Source of the DNA: CAJXMH01 sp040220135
GTDB taxonomy: Bacteria; Bacteroidota; Bacteroidia; Flavobacteriales_E; Vicingaceae
Length of the DNA stretch: 64,000 nucleotides
Assembly: GCA_040220135.1 (NCBI GenBank)
Contig: JAVJTT010000025.1
Coordinates: forward strand, 62,001 to 126,000
Direction: 5' to 3'
The notes beneath the pieces are model-generated. The model saw only the letters and a program-made list of their open reading frames with translations, was not told where the DNA came from and searched no databases. Positions 44,052-53,600 of the stretch are shown in pieces. Numbering within the stretch: position 1 is the first letter of the stretch; each line of letters opens with the position of its first letter. A program made the translations under genes and the position numbers.

Positions 44052-45321
44052 CTGCTGCTTTTTTGCCCTTGGTTTCAGGCATAATAAAATAAACCCAAAG
44101 TAACTGAAGCACCATCATAAGAGCAAATCCGCTGAAAACTACAGCGGGTCCTACAGAAGTGAAAAGGACCGGAATAAAGGCCGGGATTGCGGCAGCCAAT
44201 ACCCAATGAACAGAAGACCCAACGGCTTGTCCTTGCGCCCTACTTTCGACTGGAAAGACTTCCGCAATGAAGACCCATATTACTGTACCCTGACCTACAG
44301 CGTGAGCCGCGATAAAAGCCATAGTCGACCAAACAACAATAATTCCACTCCATTCCGCATAAAAGGCAATAGCGATAACAGTCAAAGACAAGATATACCC
44401 GATAGAACCTAAATGCATAAGTTTTTTCCGCCCCCACCGATCAATCAAGTACATGCCTAGTAAAGTGAATACTAAATTTACTACACCAATTCCAACACTG
44501 CCCAAAAAAGCAGCTGATGTAGCAAGTCCTGCTGTCTCAAAAATCCGAGGAGCGTAATACAAAATGGCATTTATGCCTGAAAATTGATTAAAAAAGGCCA
44601 AGGCAATTACCCAAAATAATGCTCTTTTATTTCGGCGAAAAAATGACAAGGAAGGTTTTAATTCTTTGAGCGACTCTTTCTTTTCTTGCCAGTCTAATCC
44701 AATTCGGTCAGCAATTTCTACTGCCTGCTTTCTGCGGCCCTTCATGCCTAACCACTTGGGACTTTCATCAAGTTTCACTACCAAAATACAATAAAACAAA
44801 GCGGGTAAAGCTTCTACTGCAAGCATCCAACGCCAAGCCGCATCTTCGATAAACTGCAAAGCATAATTCGAACTCATGGCCACTAAAATTCCCAACACAA
44901 TGCTAAACTGATAAAGGGCAACTCGTCTTCCCCTTAATTCTGCTTTAGAAATTTCGGTAATGTAGGCTGGTACCGCAATGGTTGAAACTCCTATGGCTAT
45001 TCCGCCTACAAAACGAAAGAAAATAAATACATATGTGTGATTAGCTAAAGCCGAACCGATGGCAGAGATGAAAAAGCACAATCCAATGAACAGCAAGGTC
45101 TTTTTTCTACCCCATTGATCGGTTGGATGGTTCCCAAATAAAGCGCCTAAAACTGTTCCCCATAAGGCAGAAGCCATGATTAGCCAGCCGTGGAAAAGAT
45201 CTGAAGTGTTCCAAAGTTCTTGTAAGCGCTGATCAGCTCCTGAAATAACAACCGTATCGAAACCAAAAAGCAATCCGGCTAAAGCCGCTGTAAGTGAATA
45301 GCTAAATGATTTTTTCATCAT
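44038..45321 (-). CDS. MFS sugar porter (XylE/GalP-like)
   Basis: The ATG at 45321 is chosen because it lies three bases from the upstream gene's stop and starts directly with the first helix (MMKKSFSYSLTAALAGLLFG); a longer frame reaching 45444 would overlap that gene. The protein of about 427 residues has the 12 helices and signatures of the sugar-porter family: LFGFDTVVISGADQ, DQWGRKKTL, RFVGGIAIGVSTIAVPAYITE, FFNQFSGINAILYYAP, DRWGRKKLM and PETKG. It imports a hexose, pentose or uronate by proton symport. With the neighbouring glycosidases, galacturonate or rhamnose uptake is plausible but unproven. Confidence 0.92.
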   Translation of the reverse strand: MMKKSFSYSLTAALAGLLFGFDTVVISGADQRLQELWNTSDLFHGWLIMASALWGTVLGALFGNHPTDQWGRKKTLLFIGLCFFISAIGSALANHTYVFIFFRFVGGIAIGVSTIAVPAYITEISKAELRGRRVALYQFSIVLGILVAMSSNYALQFIEDAAWRWMLAVEALPALFYCILVVKLDESPKWLGMKGRRKQAVEIADRIGLDWQEKKESLKELKPSLSFFRRNKRALFWVIALAFFNQFSGINAILYYAPRIFETAGLATSAAFLGSVGIGVVNLVFTLLGMYLIDRWGRKKLMHLGSIGYILSLTVIAIAFYAEWSGIIVVWSTMAFIAAHAVGQGTVIWVFIAEVFPVESRAQGQAVGSSVHWVLAAAIPAFIPVLFTSVGPAVVFSGFALMMVLQLLWVYFIMPETKGKKAAVKES

Positions 45322-45323
45322 AC

Positions 45324-46604
45324 CTACTGAGCAGAGTATAGTGCCATAAGTTCTTGGTGAAACTGATTCAACTCTTCCTTTAGATTCATTATTGAGAAAG
45401 AAAGACGGATAGCATCCAAATCTGCTTCGTAAATGTATCGGCAAACAAAGCCATTTTGCCGCAGTTTCTCTACCATTTCTTGGTTACCTCCACGGTCCAG
45501 TCGAAAAGTAAAAATTGAAGAAGCAAACTCTTCCTTTTGAGGACTCAATATGGTAATTGCCTCTTCTTTTTCCAACTTCTCACGAAAGGAGTTTCTTAAC
45601 TCTTTGCCTCTTGCCTGAATCCGAGCAATTCCAATGTTTTTTATCATCTCCAAAGAGGCAGCCATAGCAGCCACTTGAATAGAGTTTCTCGTACCATACT
45701 CCCAACGAGATGCTTCTTGTCTTAATTTCAAACTCTTCCCTTCTAGATCAAAATGTTGATCACTAAACGCTCCTGCATAACCGGCATTGCATTTCTCAAT
45801 GATATTCTGGTTTACATAAAGCAATCCGGAACCGATAGGACCAAACATCCACTTGTGCCCACTGGCCGCGTAAAAATCCGGCTTGATAGACTTTAAATCA
45901 AGGGGAAACATTCCCAAAGCTTGAGCTCCATCTACACAGCTCATAATGTTCTTTTCGCGACAAAAAGCTACAATTTCTTCAGCTGGCAAAACCAAACCGG
46001 TGGTGCAGCAAACATGAGAAAAGGAAATCATTTTGGTTTTCTCTGACACGCTTTCTTTCAACTGCTGCAATACCTTCTCGCCGGTTAAGTCGAGTTCCAC
46101 TACCTTTACTTTAATGCCTTTTTCTTTAGCCAAGGCTAACCAAGGTGCTGAACCACCAATATGCTCTTGATCTGTCAGAATTACTTCATCTCCACTTTTT
46201 AATGGAGCTACATTTGCCACCATGTTCATCCCTTCTGTGGCATTGCGACAAAAACAAATTTCCGCTGTTTTTGCATTTAAAAATGCGGCAAACTTCTCTC
46301 TCGATTCCTCAATTAACCATCTACCATCCCTTCCATTTTCAGCCAAGCCAACACTCTGGCTTTGTATTTCTTTTACTGTCGGACTACTCGCGGGACCGAG
46401 ACTTGCTACATTAAAGTAAACCTTCCTTTTAAAAAGCGGAAATTCTGCCCTTACCTTCCGCCACAATGAGTCTCCACTTAAAGCTGAAAAATCAACTTTA
46501 GCACTTTTACTTTGGCTAGCACCAAAAGCTGTAAAAGGACCAATGGTGCTCGCATAAATAGCAGCCAAAGCATTCTTTTTTATAAAATCTCTTCGATTAC
46601 TCAT
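45324..46604 (-). CDS. Tat-signal class V aminotransferase/isopenicillin-N-epimerase-like PLP enzyme
   Basis: From ATG 46604 (TTG 46610 is also in frame) the protein has about 426 residues. It begins MSNRRDFIKKNALAAIY, a good twin-arginine motif with a short hydrophobic stretch, so it is probably exported folded with cofactor. The PLP fold is intact: CRNATEGMNMVA, DQEHIGGSAPW, FSHVCCTTGLVLP, CVDGAQALGMF (Asp225) and ASGHKWMFGPIGSG (Lys251, Schiff base). Sequence features fit the cysteine-desulfurase/epimerase branch; substrate unknown. The MFS porter starts two bases after its stop, so the two are co-expressed. Confidence 0.86.
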   Translation of the reverse strand: MSNRRDFIKKNALAAIYASTIGPFTAFGASQSKSAKVDFSALSGDSLWRKVRAEFPLFKRKVYFNVASLGPASSPTVKEIQSQSVGLAENGRDGRWLIEESREKFAAFLNAKTAEICFCRNATEGMNMVANVAPLKSGDEVILTDQEHIGGSAPWLALAKEKGIKVKVVELDLTGEKVLQQLKESVSEKTKMISFSHVCCTTGLVLPAEEIVAFCREKNIMSCVDGAQALGMFPLDLKSIKPDFYAASGHKWMFGPIGSGLLYVNQNIIEKCNAGYAGAFSDQHFDLEGKSLKLRQEASRWEYGTRNSIQVAAMAASLEMIKNIGIARIQARGKELRNSFREKLEKEEAITILSPQKEEFASSIFTFRLDRGGNQEMVEKLRQNGFVCRYIYEADLDAIRLSFSIMNLKEELNQFHQELMALYSAQ

Positions 46605-46701
46605 AAACAAAACTTAAAGTACAGGCTTTTGAAGATTTCCGCAATAACGAAGATAAAACTACAAAAATCAATTCCGAAGCAATGAAAAGTGCTAGATCAC
46701 A

Positions 46702-48753
46702 CTAATAGTCGTCATCAACTTGGGTCGGCAAATTACCGATGACTTTAAATTCAGTTCGCCTGTTTTGTGCTCTTCCTTCGGGATTATCAGAACCATCAGA
46801 CTTCTCATTCGGTGCAATGGGCTTGGTTTCCCCATACCCTTTGGCAATCAAACGACTAGAAGCAATTCCTTTTTCTGTTAAGAAATCAACTACCGCTTGA
46901 GCTCTTTTATCGGATAAGCTTTTATTGTAGGCTGCCGAGCCCTTGCTGTCAGTATGTGCCGCTACTTCAACTTTAATGCTTGGATTATCTCGGAGTATAC
47001 CGAAAAGTGATTGGCTTAGCTTTTCTTTTGCTTCTGCAGTTAGCTCAGCACTGTTATAACCGTATTCAATTTCTTCCATCACAATGGACTCTTCAGACAT
47101 GCGTTCGGTTTCAAAGTTGAGTTCAAACTCTTTATCCGAATTCACATTTTCAGTGCTAATCTCTTCAAAACGAGAAAAATAGCCATCTTTATTTAACTCC
47201 ACTACATAGTCCATGCCCGGTTCTAAGTTAACTTCAAAGTCGCAATCTTTCATTAATAGCTTGCGCGAAAGGTACTTTTCATCTTCTCCATTCTTGATGT
47301 ATAGCTTTAACCAAGTGCTATCTAGACAGCCCTCTTTGGTTCGAGCCATTCCTTTCAACTTAATATCCAATAAGCGGGTGTAGTTAAACTCATAAATGTC
47401 ATCGCAACAATAGTCGTTTAGGTTGGCCCCACCCTTTCGATTAGAAACAATAAAGCCTCCTTTCCTCTTGGGGTGCAAAGTAAAATCCAGATCATCAGCC
47501 GAAGAGTTCAGGTCTTTCCCCATGTGTTCCGGCTCTTCCCACTTGCTTTTCTCACCATTTGCACGATAAATATCCAAACCTCCTAAGCCCACTAGTCCAT
47601 TTGAGCTAAAGTAAAGTCGATGCGTTTCTAAGTCGTAATATGGAGTAGCTTCTGTAGCAATGGTATTGATCTTGGAACCCGCATTTCTAGGACTTCTGAA
47701 CTCTCTGCGTTTCCACCGATACTCAGTGTACCAAATGTCCATTTCTCCTTTTCCACCCGGTCTATCTGAAGCAAAGTAAATGATCTCTCGGTTTCGTTTT
47801 GACTCTCTTCCAATAGCAGGTTGTGTAGTAGTATAGTTGGGAAGATTTACTTCCCCTTCAATTTTCTTAGCTGAAGTCCACCCTTTGTCTCTTTTGTCGG
47901 CATAATAAAGGTGACAAATCACTTTATGGGCTTCATTTCGCTTGCAAAGGGTAAAGTAAATTCGGCTTCCGTCTTGGCGCAAAACAGCATTTCCCACATC
48001 CATGTCCTCTCGATTAAAAGGCCCGGTCAATTCTCCTTTGGGAATCCACGCTCCACCTTCTTTTACAGCCACGTAAAATTTTCTTCTTGGAAGGGTATTA
48101 CTATCCAATTCTTGCCTATCGTATACTTCTAATTGGTCCTTTCGCAAAGAACCGTATATCAAGGTGTTCTCATCATAAGGAACTGGAGAAAATTCAATGT
48201 GCGCCTTGTTTAATTCACCATTTAAGTGCTTGACTACGGCTAGCTTCTCTTCCCCTTCAGCTTGCATGGCAAACTCACAACTCTCTAACCCAATATCAGT
48301 TAGCTTTCTGTACTTTCTATCGTCCAGGCCTCTTGCATAATCTTCAAAGGCTAAAAAGTTCTCTTTGGCCTCTTTGTATTTGCCTAAGGTCATTTGGACT
48401 TGAGCTAAATAGAAATAAGATTTAGGAAAAGAAGCAGGAGCCGCTTCAATTACTTCTTTGTATTTTTTCTCGGCCTTGGTAAAACTTTTACTTATCCTCA
48501 ATAGGTTGGCTACTTGAAAGGCCACACCAATGTTTTTAGGTTCACGCTTTAACCATTCTTCATAATAATTAAGCGCGATATAAGTATCGCCTATACGGAC
48601 TGCGTTTCTGGCGGTTACCTTAACTTCTCGCTTCGATACGTTCTCTAAATTTGGCTGCTGTGCTTTTAGTGTTTTTGGAGTAACAAGAGTTACTGCTAAA
48701 AAGAAAAGCAAACTGCTAAGAAAAGATATGTGAATTGGTTTAGAAACGATCAC
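46702..48753 (-). CDS. OmpA-family protein with TPR, PD40-like propeller and C-terminal peptidoglycan-binding domain (T9SS-associated type)
   Basis: The 683-residue protein starts with GTG 48753, inside the end of the PorP gene. It has a signal peptide (to about residue 31), TPR helices (about 45-150), a WD40/PD40-like propeller (about 185-430: DGSRIYFTLCKRNE, REIIYFASDRPGGKGEMDIW, LYFSSNGLVGLGGLDIYRA), and a carboxypeptidase-regulatory-like beta-domain (about 440-530). It ends in an OmpA_C domain (about 560-675: VEVAAHTDSKGSAAYN, KGYGETKPIAPN, NRRTEFKVIG). This architecture matches PorE-like proteins that tether the type IX machinery to peptidoglycan. The overlap with PorP supports a joint complex. 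Confidence 0.88.
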   Translation of the reverse strand: MIVSKPIHISFLSSLLFFLAVTLVTPKTLKAQQPNLENVSKREVKVTARNAVRIGDTYIALNYYEEWLKREPKNIGVAFQVANLLRISKSFTKAEKKYKEVIEAAPASFPKSYFYLAQVQMTLGKYKEAKENFLAFEDYARGLDDRKYRKLTDIGLESCEFAMQAEGEEKLAVVKHLNGELNKAHIEFSPVPYDENTLIYGSLRKDQLEVYDRQELDSNTLPRRKFYVAVKEGGAWIPKGELTGPFNREDMDVGNAVLRQDGSRIYFTLCKRNEAHKVICHLYYADKRDKGWTSAKKIEGEVNLPNYTTTQPAIGRESKRNREIIYFASDRPGGKGEMDIWYTEYRWKRREFRSPRNAGSKINTIATEATPYYDLETHRLYFSSNGLVGLGGLDIYRANGEKSKWEEPEHMGKDLNSSADDLDFTLHPKRKGGFIVSNRKGGANLNDYCCDDIYEFNYTRLLDIKLKGMARTKEGCLDSTWLKLYIKNGEDEKYLSRKLLMKDCDFEVNLEPGMDYVVELNKDGYFSRFEEISTENVNSDKEFELNFETERMSEESIVMEEIEYGYNSAELTAEAKEKLSQSLFGILRDNPSIKVEVAAHTDSKGSAAYNKSLSDKRAQAVVDFLTEKGIASSRLIAKGYGETKPIAPNEKSDGSDNPEGRAQNRRTEFKVIGNLPTQVDDDY

Positions 48754-49753
48754 AAGGCAATGTCATTTTATTCGGTATAAATTCCGGAGCAGTATAGATC
48801 AAAGAAATCTCAAAGGTGCTTTTATTGCCTCCATAGCTGCTCAGCTCACTCACATTAAAGTCGTAGCTAATACCTACTTCAACATTCTTATAAGCTAAGC
48901 CGGCAAGCGGAATAACTGCATCGGCATTTCTGCCAAAGCCATCACGGTATTGAATCCCGGCGAAAACATGTTGTAAATCTCCCATGTTCATCAATTGCTT
49001 TTCTATCTTTCCACCAATCATCATATCCTGAGCGGTTCGAGCTCTCATGTAAAGTAATTGGGGAGTTAGGCTTAGATCCGAAAGTAATTGAATTTCTGCT
49101 GCCGCATGAAGCACATAGCGCAAGGCTAAACGTGCTTCTGAGTCATTAAAATAGCTGTCTTTGGGGTTGTTAACATGAAAAACCGCTAGCCCCCCCTTGG
49201 GTTTTATTTTACCGTAGTCCTTTGACCAAGCAAGCCCAAGGTTTAGATCAAAGAAGTTTTGTGATTCCGCCAAACCATCTTCCATATTGCTAAGGCTTTG
49301 ATCGAACTCACCTTCTTGATAAACCCATTGGTTGGGAAATGTTTGTTTGCTAAAATCGGTGTTCTTTAAAGTAAAACCAAGTTGTATTCCCCCTCTAAGT
49401 TCATGTCCTCGATAAAACTTCTCGTAAGAAGAAGTCAAATGTATTTTATCGGTATTAAAGCCAAAATCTTGAAACTGATCTCGTAGCACTAAGATCCCGG
49501 CATTTATTTCGTCTCCTTTAAAGTAAATCTTCTGATCAAAGGCTGCAATAGAAGTGGTTAAAGGAGTGCTACTCAATTGGCCCCATTGACTGCGATGGTT
49601 CACCACCAAACGGTTTCTACCTTCATACATGCCACTTGTAGCGGGGTTTAAATTTTGCTGATTGGTGTAGTATTGCGATAAATGCACATCTTGCGAAAAG
49701 CCATAAAAGCAGCTCAAACAAAAGAAAAAGAAAGCAAAGAAGTTCTTTGTCAT
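48740..49753 (-). CDS. PorP/SprF-family type IX secretion membrane protein
   Basis: The preferred start is ATG 49753, overlapping the protease stop codon as TAATG. The protein of about 337 residues has a signal peptide (MTKNFFAFFFFCLSCFYGFS) and the characteristic opening QDVHLSQYYTNQQNLNPATSG followed by a beta-barrel. PorP/SprF proteins are outer-membrane partners needed for secretion or anchoring of type B cargo such as SprB. It lies between an M43 protease gene and the OmpA/PD40 gene, which overlaps it by 14 bases, and opposite a giant PKD protein with a type B C-terminus, a likely dedicated client. Confidence 0.92.
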   Translation of the reverse strand: MTKNFFAFFFFCLSCFYGFSQDVHLSQYYTNQQNLNPATSGMYEGRNRLVVNHRSQWGQLSSTPLTTSIAAFDQKIYFKGDEINAGILVLRDQFQDFGFNTDKIHLTSSYEKFYRGHELRGGIQLGFTLKNTDFSKQTFPNQWVYQEGEFDQSLSNMEDGLAESQNFFDLNLGLAWSKDYGKIKPKGGLAVFHVNNPKDSYFNDSEARLALRYVLHAAAEIQLLSDLSLTPQLLYMRARTAQDMMIGGKIEKQLMNMGDLQHVFAGIQYRDGFGRNADAVIPLAGLAYKNVEVGISYDFNVSELSSYGGNKSTFEISLIYTAPEFIPNKMTLPCDRF

Positions 49754-50526
49754 TACCAATTCGTTTGAGAAGAATTCAAATAAGTCTCGGCCATTTTTCG
49801 GTATTGTCCTACCGTAAACTCACATTGGCATTCATAATAAGACATGATATTCCCTACATGCGCATTATAAAAATCATCGTTCGCATCTTTTTTTGTGGAA
49901 ATGAATCTGCAGTCTTTTACATAACTTTCTTGAGGGTCACCAACCACAAAGGGATCCGCCGGGGTGTCACAAATTTGATCGCCGGCGGTTTCACAATTAC
50001 TTCCATCAGCTAGCTCTACTCCTGAGCCTTCAAAGGTATGTACCAATCCAAAATAATGACCCAATTCATGCGAAATGGTATAATCACTTGGGCCCACACA
50101 ACTTTTTAAAATGTTTACAAATCCTGAAGTTCCGATTCCACCGACCGTGGCTTTACCACAAATGCCATCAACTTCTTCAATCCCTTCAATAAACATCATG
50201 TTTATGCGGTCCTTCAAGTCATTTTTAACTCTAATTTCAGGTCGTTCTTTATCTTCATGTAAAGAATCGTATTGATAGTTAGCTACGTAGTTAAAATCAC
50301 AGATCTCAAAAGAAACACAAATGGGCTCGAAATGCTGGTTCAAGAAATCAATGTTATCTAAAATATCGGATTCCAATATATTGGCGTTGCCCGAGCTATC
50401 AAGGACAATGTGCGCTACTATGCTGAACTTTTTTTCAATGCAGGGTAAGGGAGCTTCATCTCTTTTTTGAGCCAAGGAAACAATGCTAATACTGACGACA
50501 AGCCCAAGAAGAAATAGAAATCGCAT
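49753..50526 (-). CDS. secreted M43 (pappalysin-type) metalloprotease
   Basis: From ATG 50526 (a TTG lies at 50544) the protein has about 257 residues and a signal peptide (MRFLFLLGLVVSISIVSLAQ). The zinc motif TISHELGHYFGLVHTFEG (HExxHxxxxxH; His153, His157, His163) is followed by the Met-turn in NIMSYYECQCEF, both typical of M43. Paired cysteines (for example GDQICDTPADP) suggest an extracellular fold. No sorting domain is present, so it may stay in the periplasm. As the first gene of an overlapping three-gene unit with PorP and an OmpA-family protein, it may process surface proteins handled by that pair. Confidence 0.87.
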   Translation of the reverse strand: MRFLFLLGLVVSISIVSLAQKRDEAPLPCIEKKFSIVAHIVLDSSGNANILESDILDNIDFLNQHFEPICVSFEICDFNYVANYQYDSLHEDKERPEIRVKNDLKDRINMMFIEGIEEVDGICGKATVGGIGTSGFVNILKSCVGPSDYTISHELGHYFGLVHTFEGSGVELADGSNCETAGDQICDTPADPFVVGDPQESYVKDCRFISTKKDANDDFYNAHVGNIMSYYECQCEFTVGQYRKMAETYLNSSQTNW

Positions 50527-50691
50527 AGGTTTTAAATGATTCAATTAGCCGACTTTCAACACACGAAAGTACCATTAATTGAAATAAAAATAAGTGAAGA
50601 CGTTTACAAAAAATGGTTTTTTTGAAAAGCTGAAATAATAGTACTTTAGTTGCTTGATTTTTTGATACCCAATCAGCTTGCTGAAAACCGC

Positions 50692-53600
50692 ATGAAACAC
50701 TTATTCCTTACTCTTTTTAGCTGTCTTCTATTTAGTTCCTTCTTATCGGCTCAAACGGCTGATTTTGAAGATGGTTGCGCTCCTTTAACCGTTAACTTCA
50801 CTCCTCCTCCGGGTCTATCTTCCTACTTTTGGGACTTTAAAGACGGTACTACTTCCATTTTACAGTTTCCGTCGAATACCTTTATTAACCCCGGATCGTA
50901 TGATGTTGAATTAAAACAAAGTGCCGGAGGACCAACCGTTGGCACCATTACCATAGATGTCTTTACTAAACCTAGCATTCAAATCTCTGCAGATTTTCAA
51001 AAAGGATGTCGGCCTTTAAATGTTAACCTATCTGACGTTACCAATCTAAGTCCTTCTGTTTCAGTGAATGCTTACAATTGGGTTTTCGGCGATGGTTCTA
51101 CTGCTCAAGGCGAAATCATTAATAAGACTTTTAATCAGAGTGGTGATTTTGATGTCACACTTGAACTAAAGACCAACCTTCCTTCTTGTGATATTACCAA
51201 GCAATTTGACGACTACATCAATGTTTCCAATCGTCCAAATGTTAGCTATATCACCAATCCAAGTAACGCCTCTGCTTGTTCGGCTCCTTTAACCGTTAGC
51301 TTCACCAACAATTCCTCTTCAACACACCCATTGAGCTACCAATGGAGCATGGGAAATGGCAGCAGTTTTAACACTACCAACCCACCGGATCAAACATACA
51401 GTACGGAAGGTGATTTTCCAGTTAAGTTAATTGCTATAGACACCAATAACTGCGCTGATTCAAACATTCGAATAGTTTCTATTGGCTCTCCAAAAATAAA
51501 CTTGGATGTGCCAGATACTTTTTGTTTGAACGCCCCAGATACCATATTCAATAGGTCTTCTAGTGGCAGTGTTTTTTGGGACTTTGGTGCTGACCATACT
51601 GTAGAAGGATATCATAACTTTAGAAATCCAATAATAAAATACAGCACTCCAGGTACTAAAACCATTACTTTTAATGTGGCAGTGGGTGCCTGTGTTGCCG
51701 ACACCACTTTTACGGTTTTTGTAGCAGATGCCAGTGCCGACTTTGCTTCCTCTCCCACTTTTGCCTGTTCTTTGCCTTATACCGTCAGTTTTACGCCATC
51801 TGCTAGCAACGGAACATTCAATTGGATTTTTGGCGATAGCAGTATGTCCTCTCAACAGAACCCATCAGTTACTTATCCTATCATTGACGAATCACCTTAT
51901 GTAATTCACAAGACTGAAGAGTTCGAAACTACTCTCATTTATACTGCAACAAATGGTTGCCAAGACACCATTAGAAAAAAAGACACCCTTTATCGCCCAA
52001 CAGCTTTAATGATGCCAGATCGGGTGAAAGGATGTGTACCCTTAACAGTGACTTTTTCAGACTCTAGCTTTTACTATCCAACTGATACCCTTGAACAATG
52101 GGAGTGGATCTTTGGAGATGGAAATTCTACCGTAAAGATGGACTCTACTGACGTTACGCATACTTACAGTATGACGGGAAAATACTGGGCCTATTTAGTG
52201 GTTACCAATGAAACCGGATGTGTAGATACTTCCTATCGCACCCAAATAAGGGTTGGCGATGTAATGAGTCCTGATTTCACGGTAGACTTGAGTAATGTTT
52301 GTGTGGGTGACAGCGTGCAGTTTAATGACATTACCCCTGCTCCATTAGGCGACAGTATAGATACTTGGAACTTCAATACGGAGAGCAACCGAATGTTTAG
52401 TTGCTTTCAAAGCTCTTCACCCAAGTGGGCCTATGACCGAGAAAGTGGTGGCCAAGATGTGACCATGACAGTTGGTTTCAATGGCTGCTACTCGAGCGTT
52501 AATAAAAGCAATCTAGTCAATGTAAGTGGTCCCGTGGCATTTATCAATTTTAAAACATTTTGCGACGACCCCTTAAGTGTACAGTTTTACGACAGCAGTC
52601 TAAATGCAACTTCTGTACTTTGGGACTTTGGAGACGGCACTACCTCCACAGCTACCGATCCATTTCATACTTATGCTAGTACAGGCGATTATACCGTAAG
52701 CCTACAAGCCGAAAACCCCGGCTCTAATTGTCCGGTAAACATCCAAACCACTGAAATAAACATTCGCGATATAAAAGCCGACTTTTCCGTTATTCCCGAA
52801 GCTTGTTATGGAGTTGAACACCAATTTGATGCTTCAGCTTCTGTAGATGTGTATGAGAATTGCTATCGTGGTTATAATTGGACTTTTGAAGATAGTACTA
52901 TGCGTCCAATTACTACATCTTCCCCAATTATAAGGCCAAGGTTCTTTAATAATGGTTTTCAAGAAATCACTCTGGTTACCACAGATATAAACGGCTGTTT
53001 GGATACAGCATCCAAAGTCATTGAAGTATTTCAGCCACTTGCTGATTTTAGCATTGACGACAATACCGTTTGTGCTCCTACCACGGTTAACTTTTCTGAC
53101 TTATCGACTGCCGACACCACCATTGTTGGGTGGGAGTATCGCATCAATGACAACGACACCTTGTTCACTCAAAACCCTTCTTATTTGTTTGACTCTTTCC
53201 AGCCTATCAATGAAGTGATGTTCATTGTAAAAGACAGTTTAGGTTGTCAGGATACTGCTTTCAAGAATGTTGACATGTACGAGCCGATAACCAACTATAC
53301 TGTAAACGATAGAACGGTTTGCTTGGGCGACCAAACTGATTTTACCGCAACTGACTTTACCACTCAGGGTTCAAACCTAAATTTTAGATGGGTGTTTGGC
53401 AATGGAGACACTTCCTTTCTGCAAAACCCCTCTTTAGTTTATGGAACATCCGGTAACTATACGGTTGAGCTTTTAATTGAAGAAGTAGCAACTGCTTGCA
53501 CTAATCTGTATCAAGAGACAATTGATGTTGTAGAATACCCTGTGGCCGATTTTACCATTCCTAATTATACTTCGAAGTACTTATGTCAAGGAACAGTTCA

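Noticed and set aside
51460..51855. 131-codon open frame antisense to the giant PKD gene
   Set aside because: Shadow of a repetitive Ser/Thr-rich coding region; no independent support.
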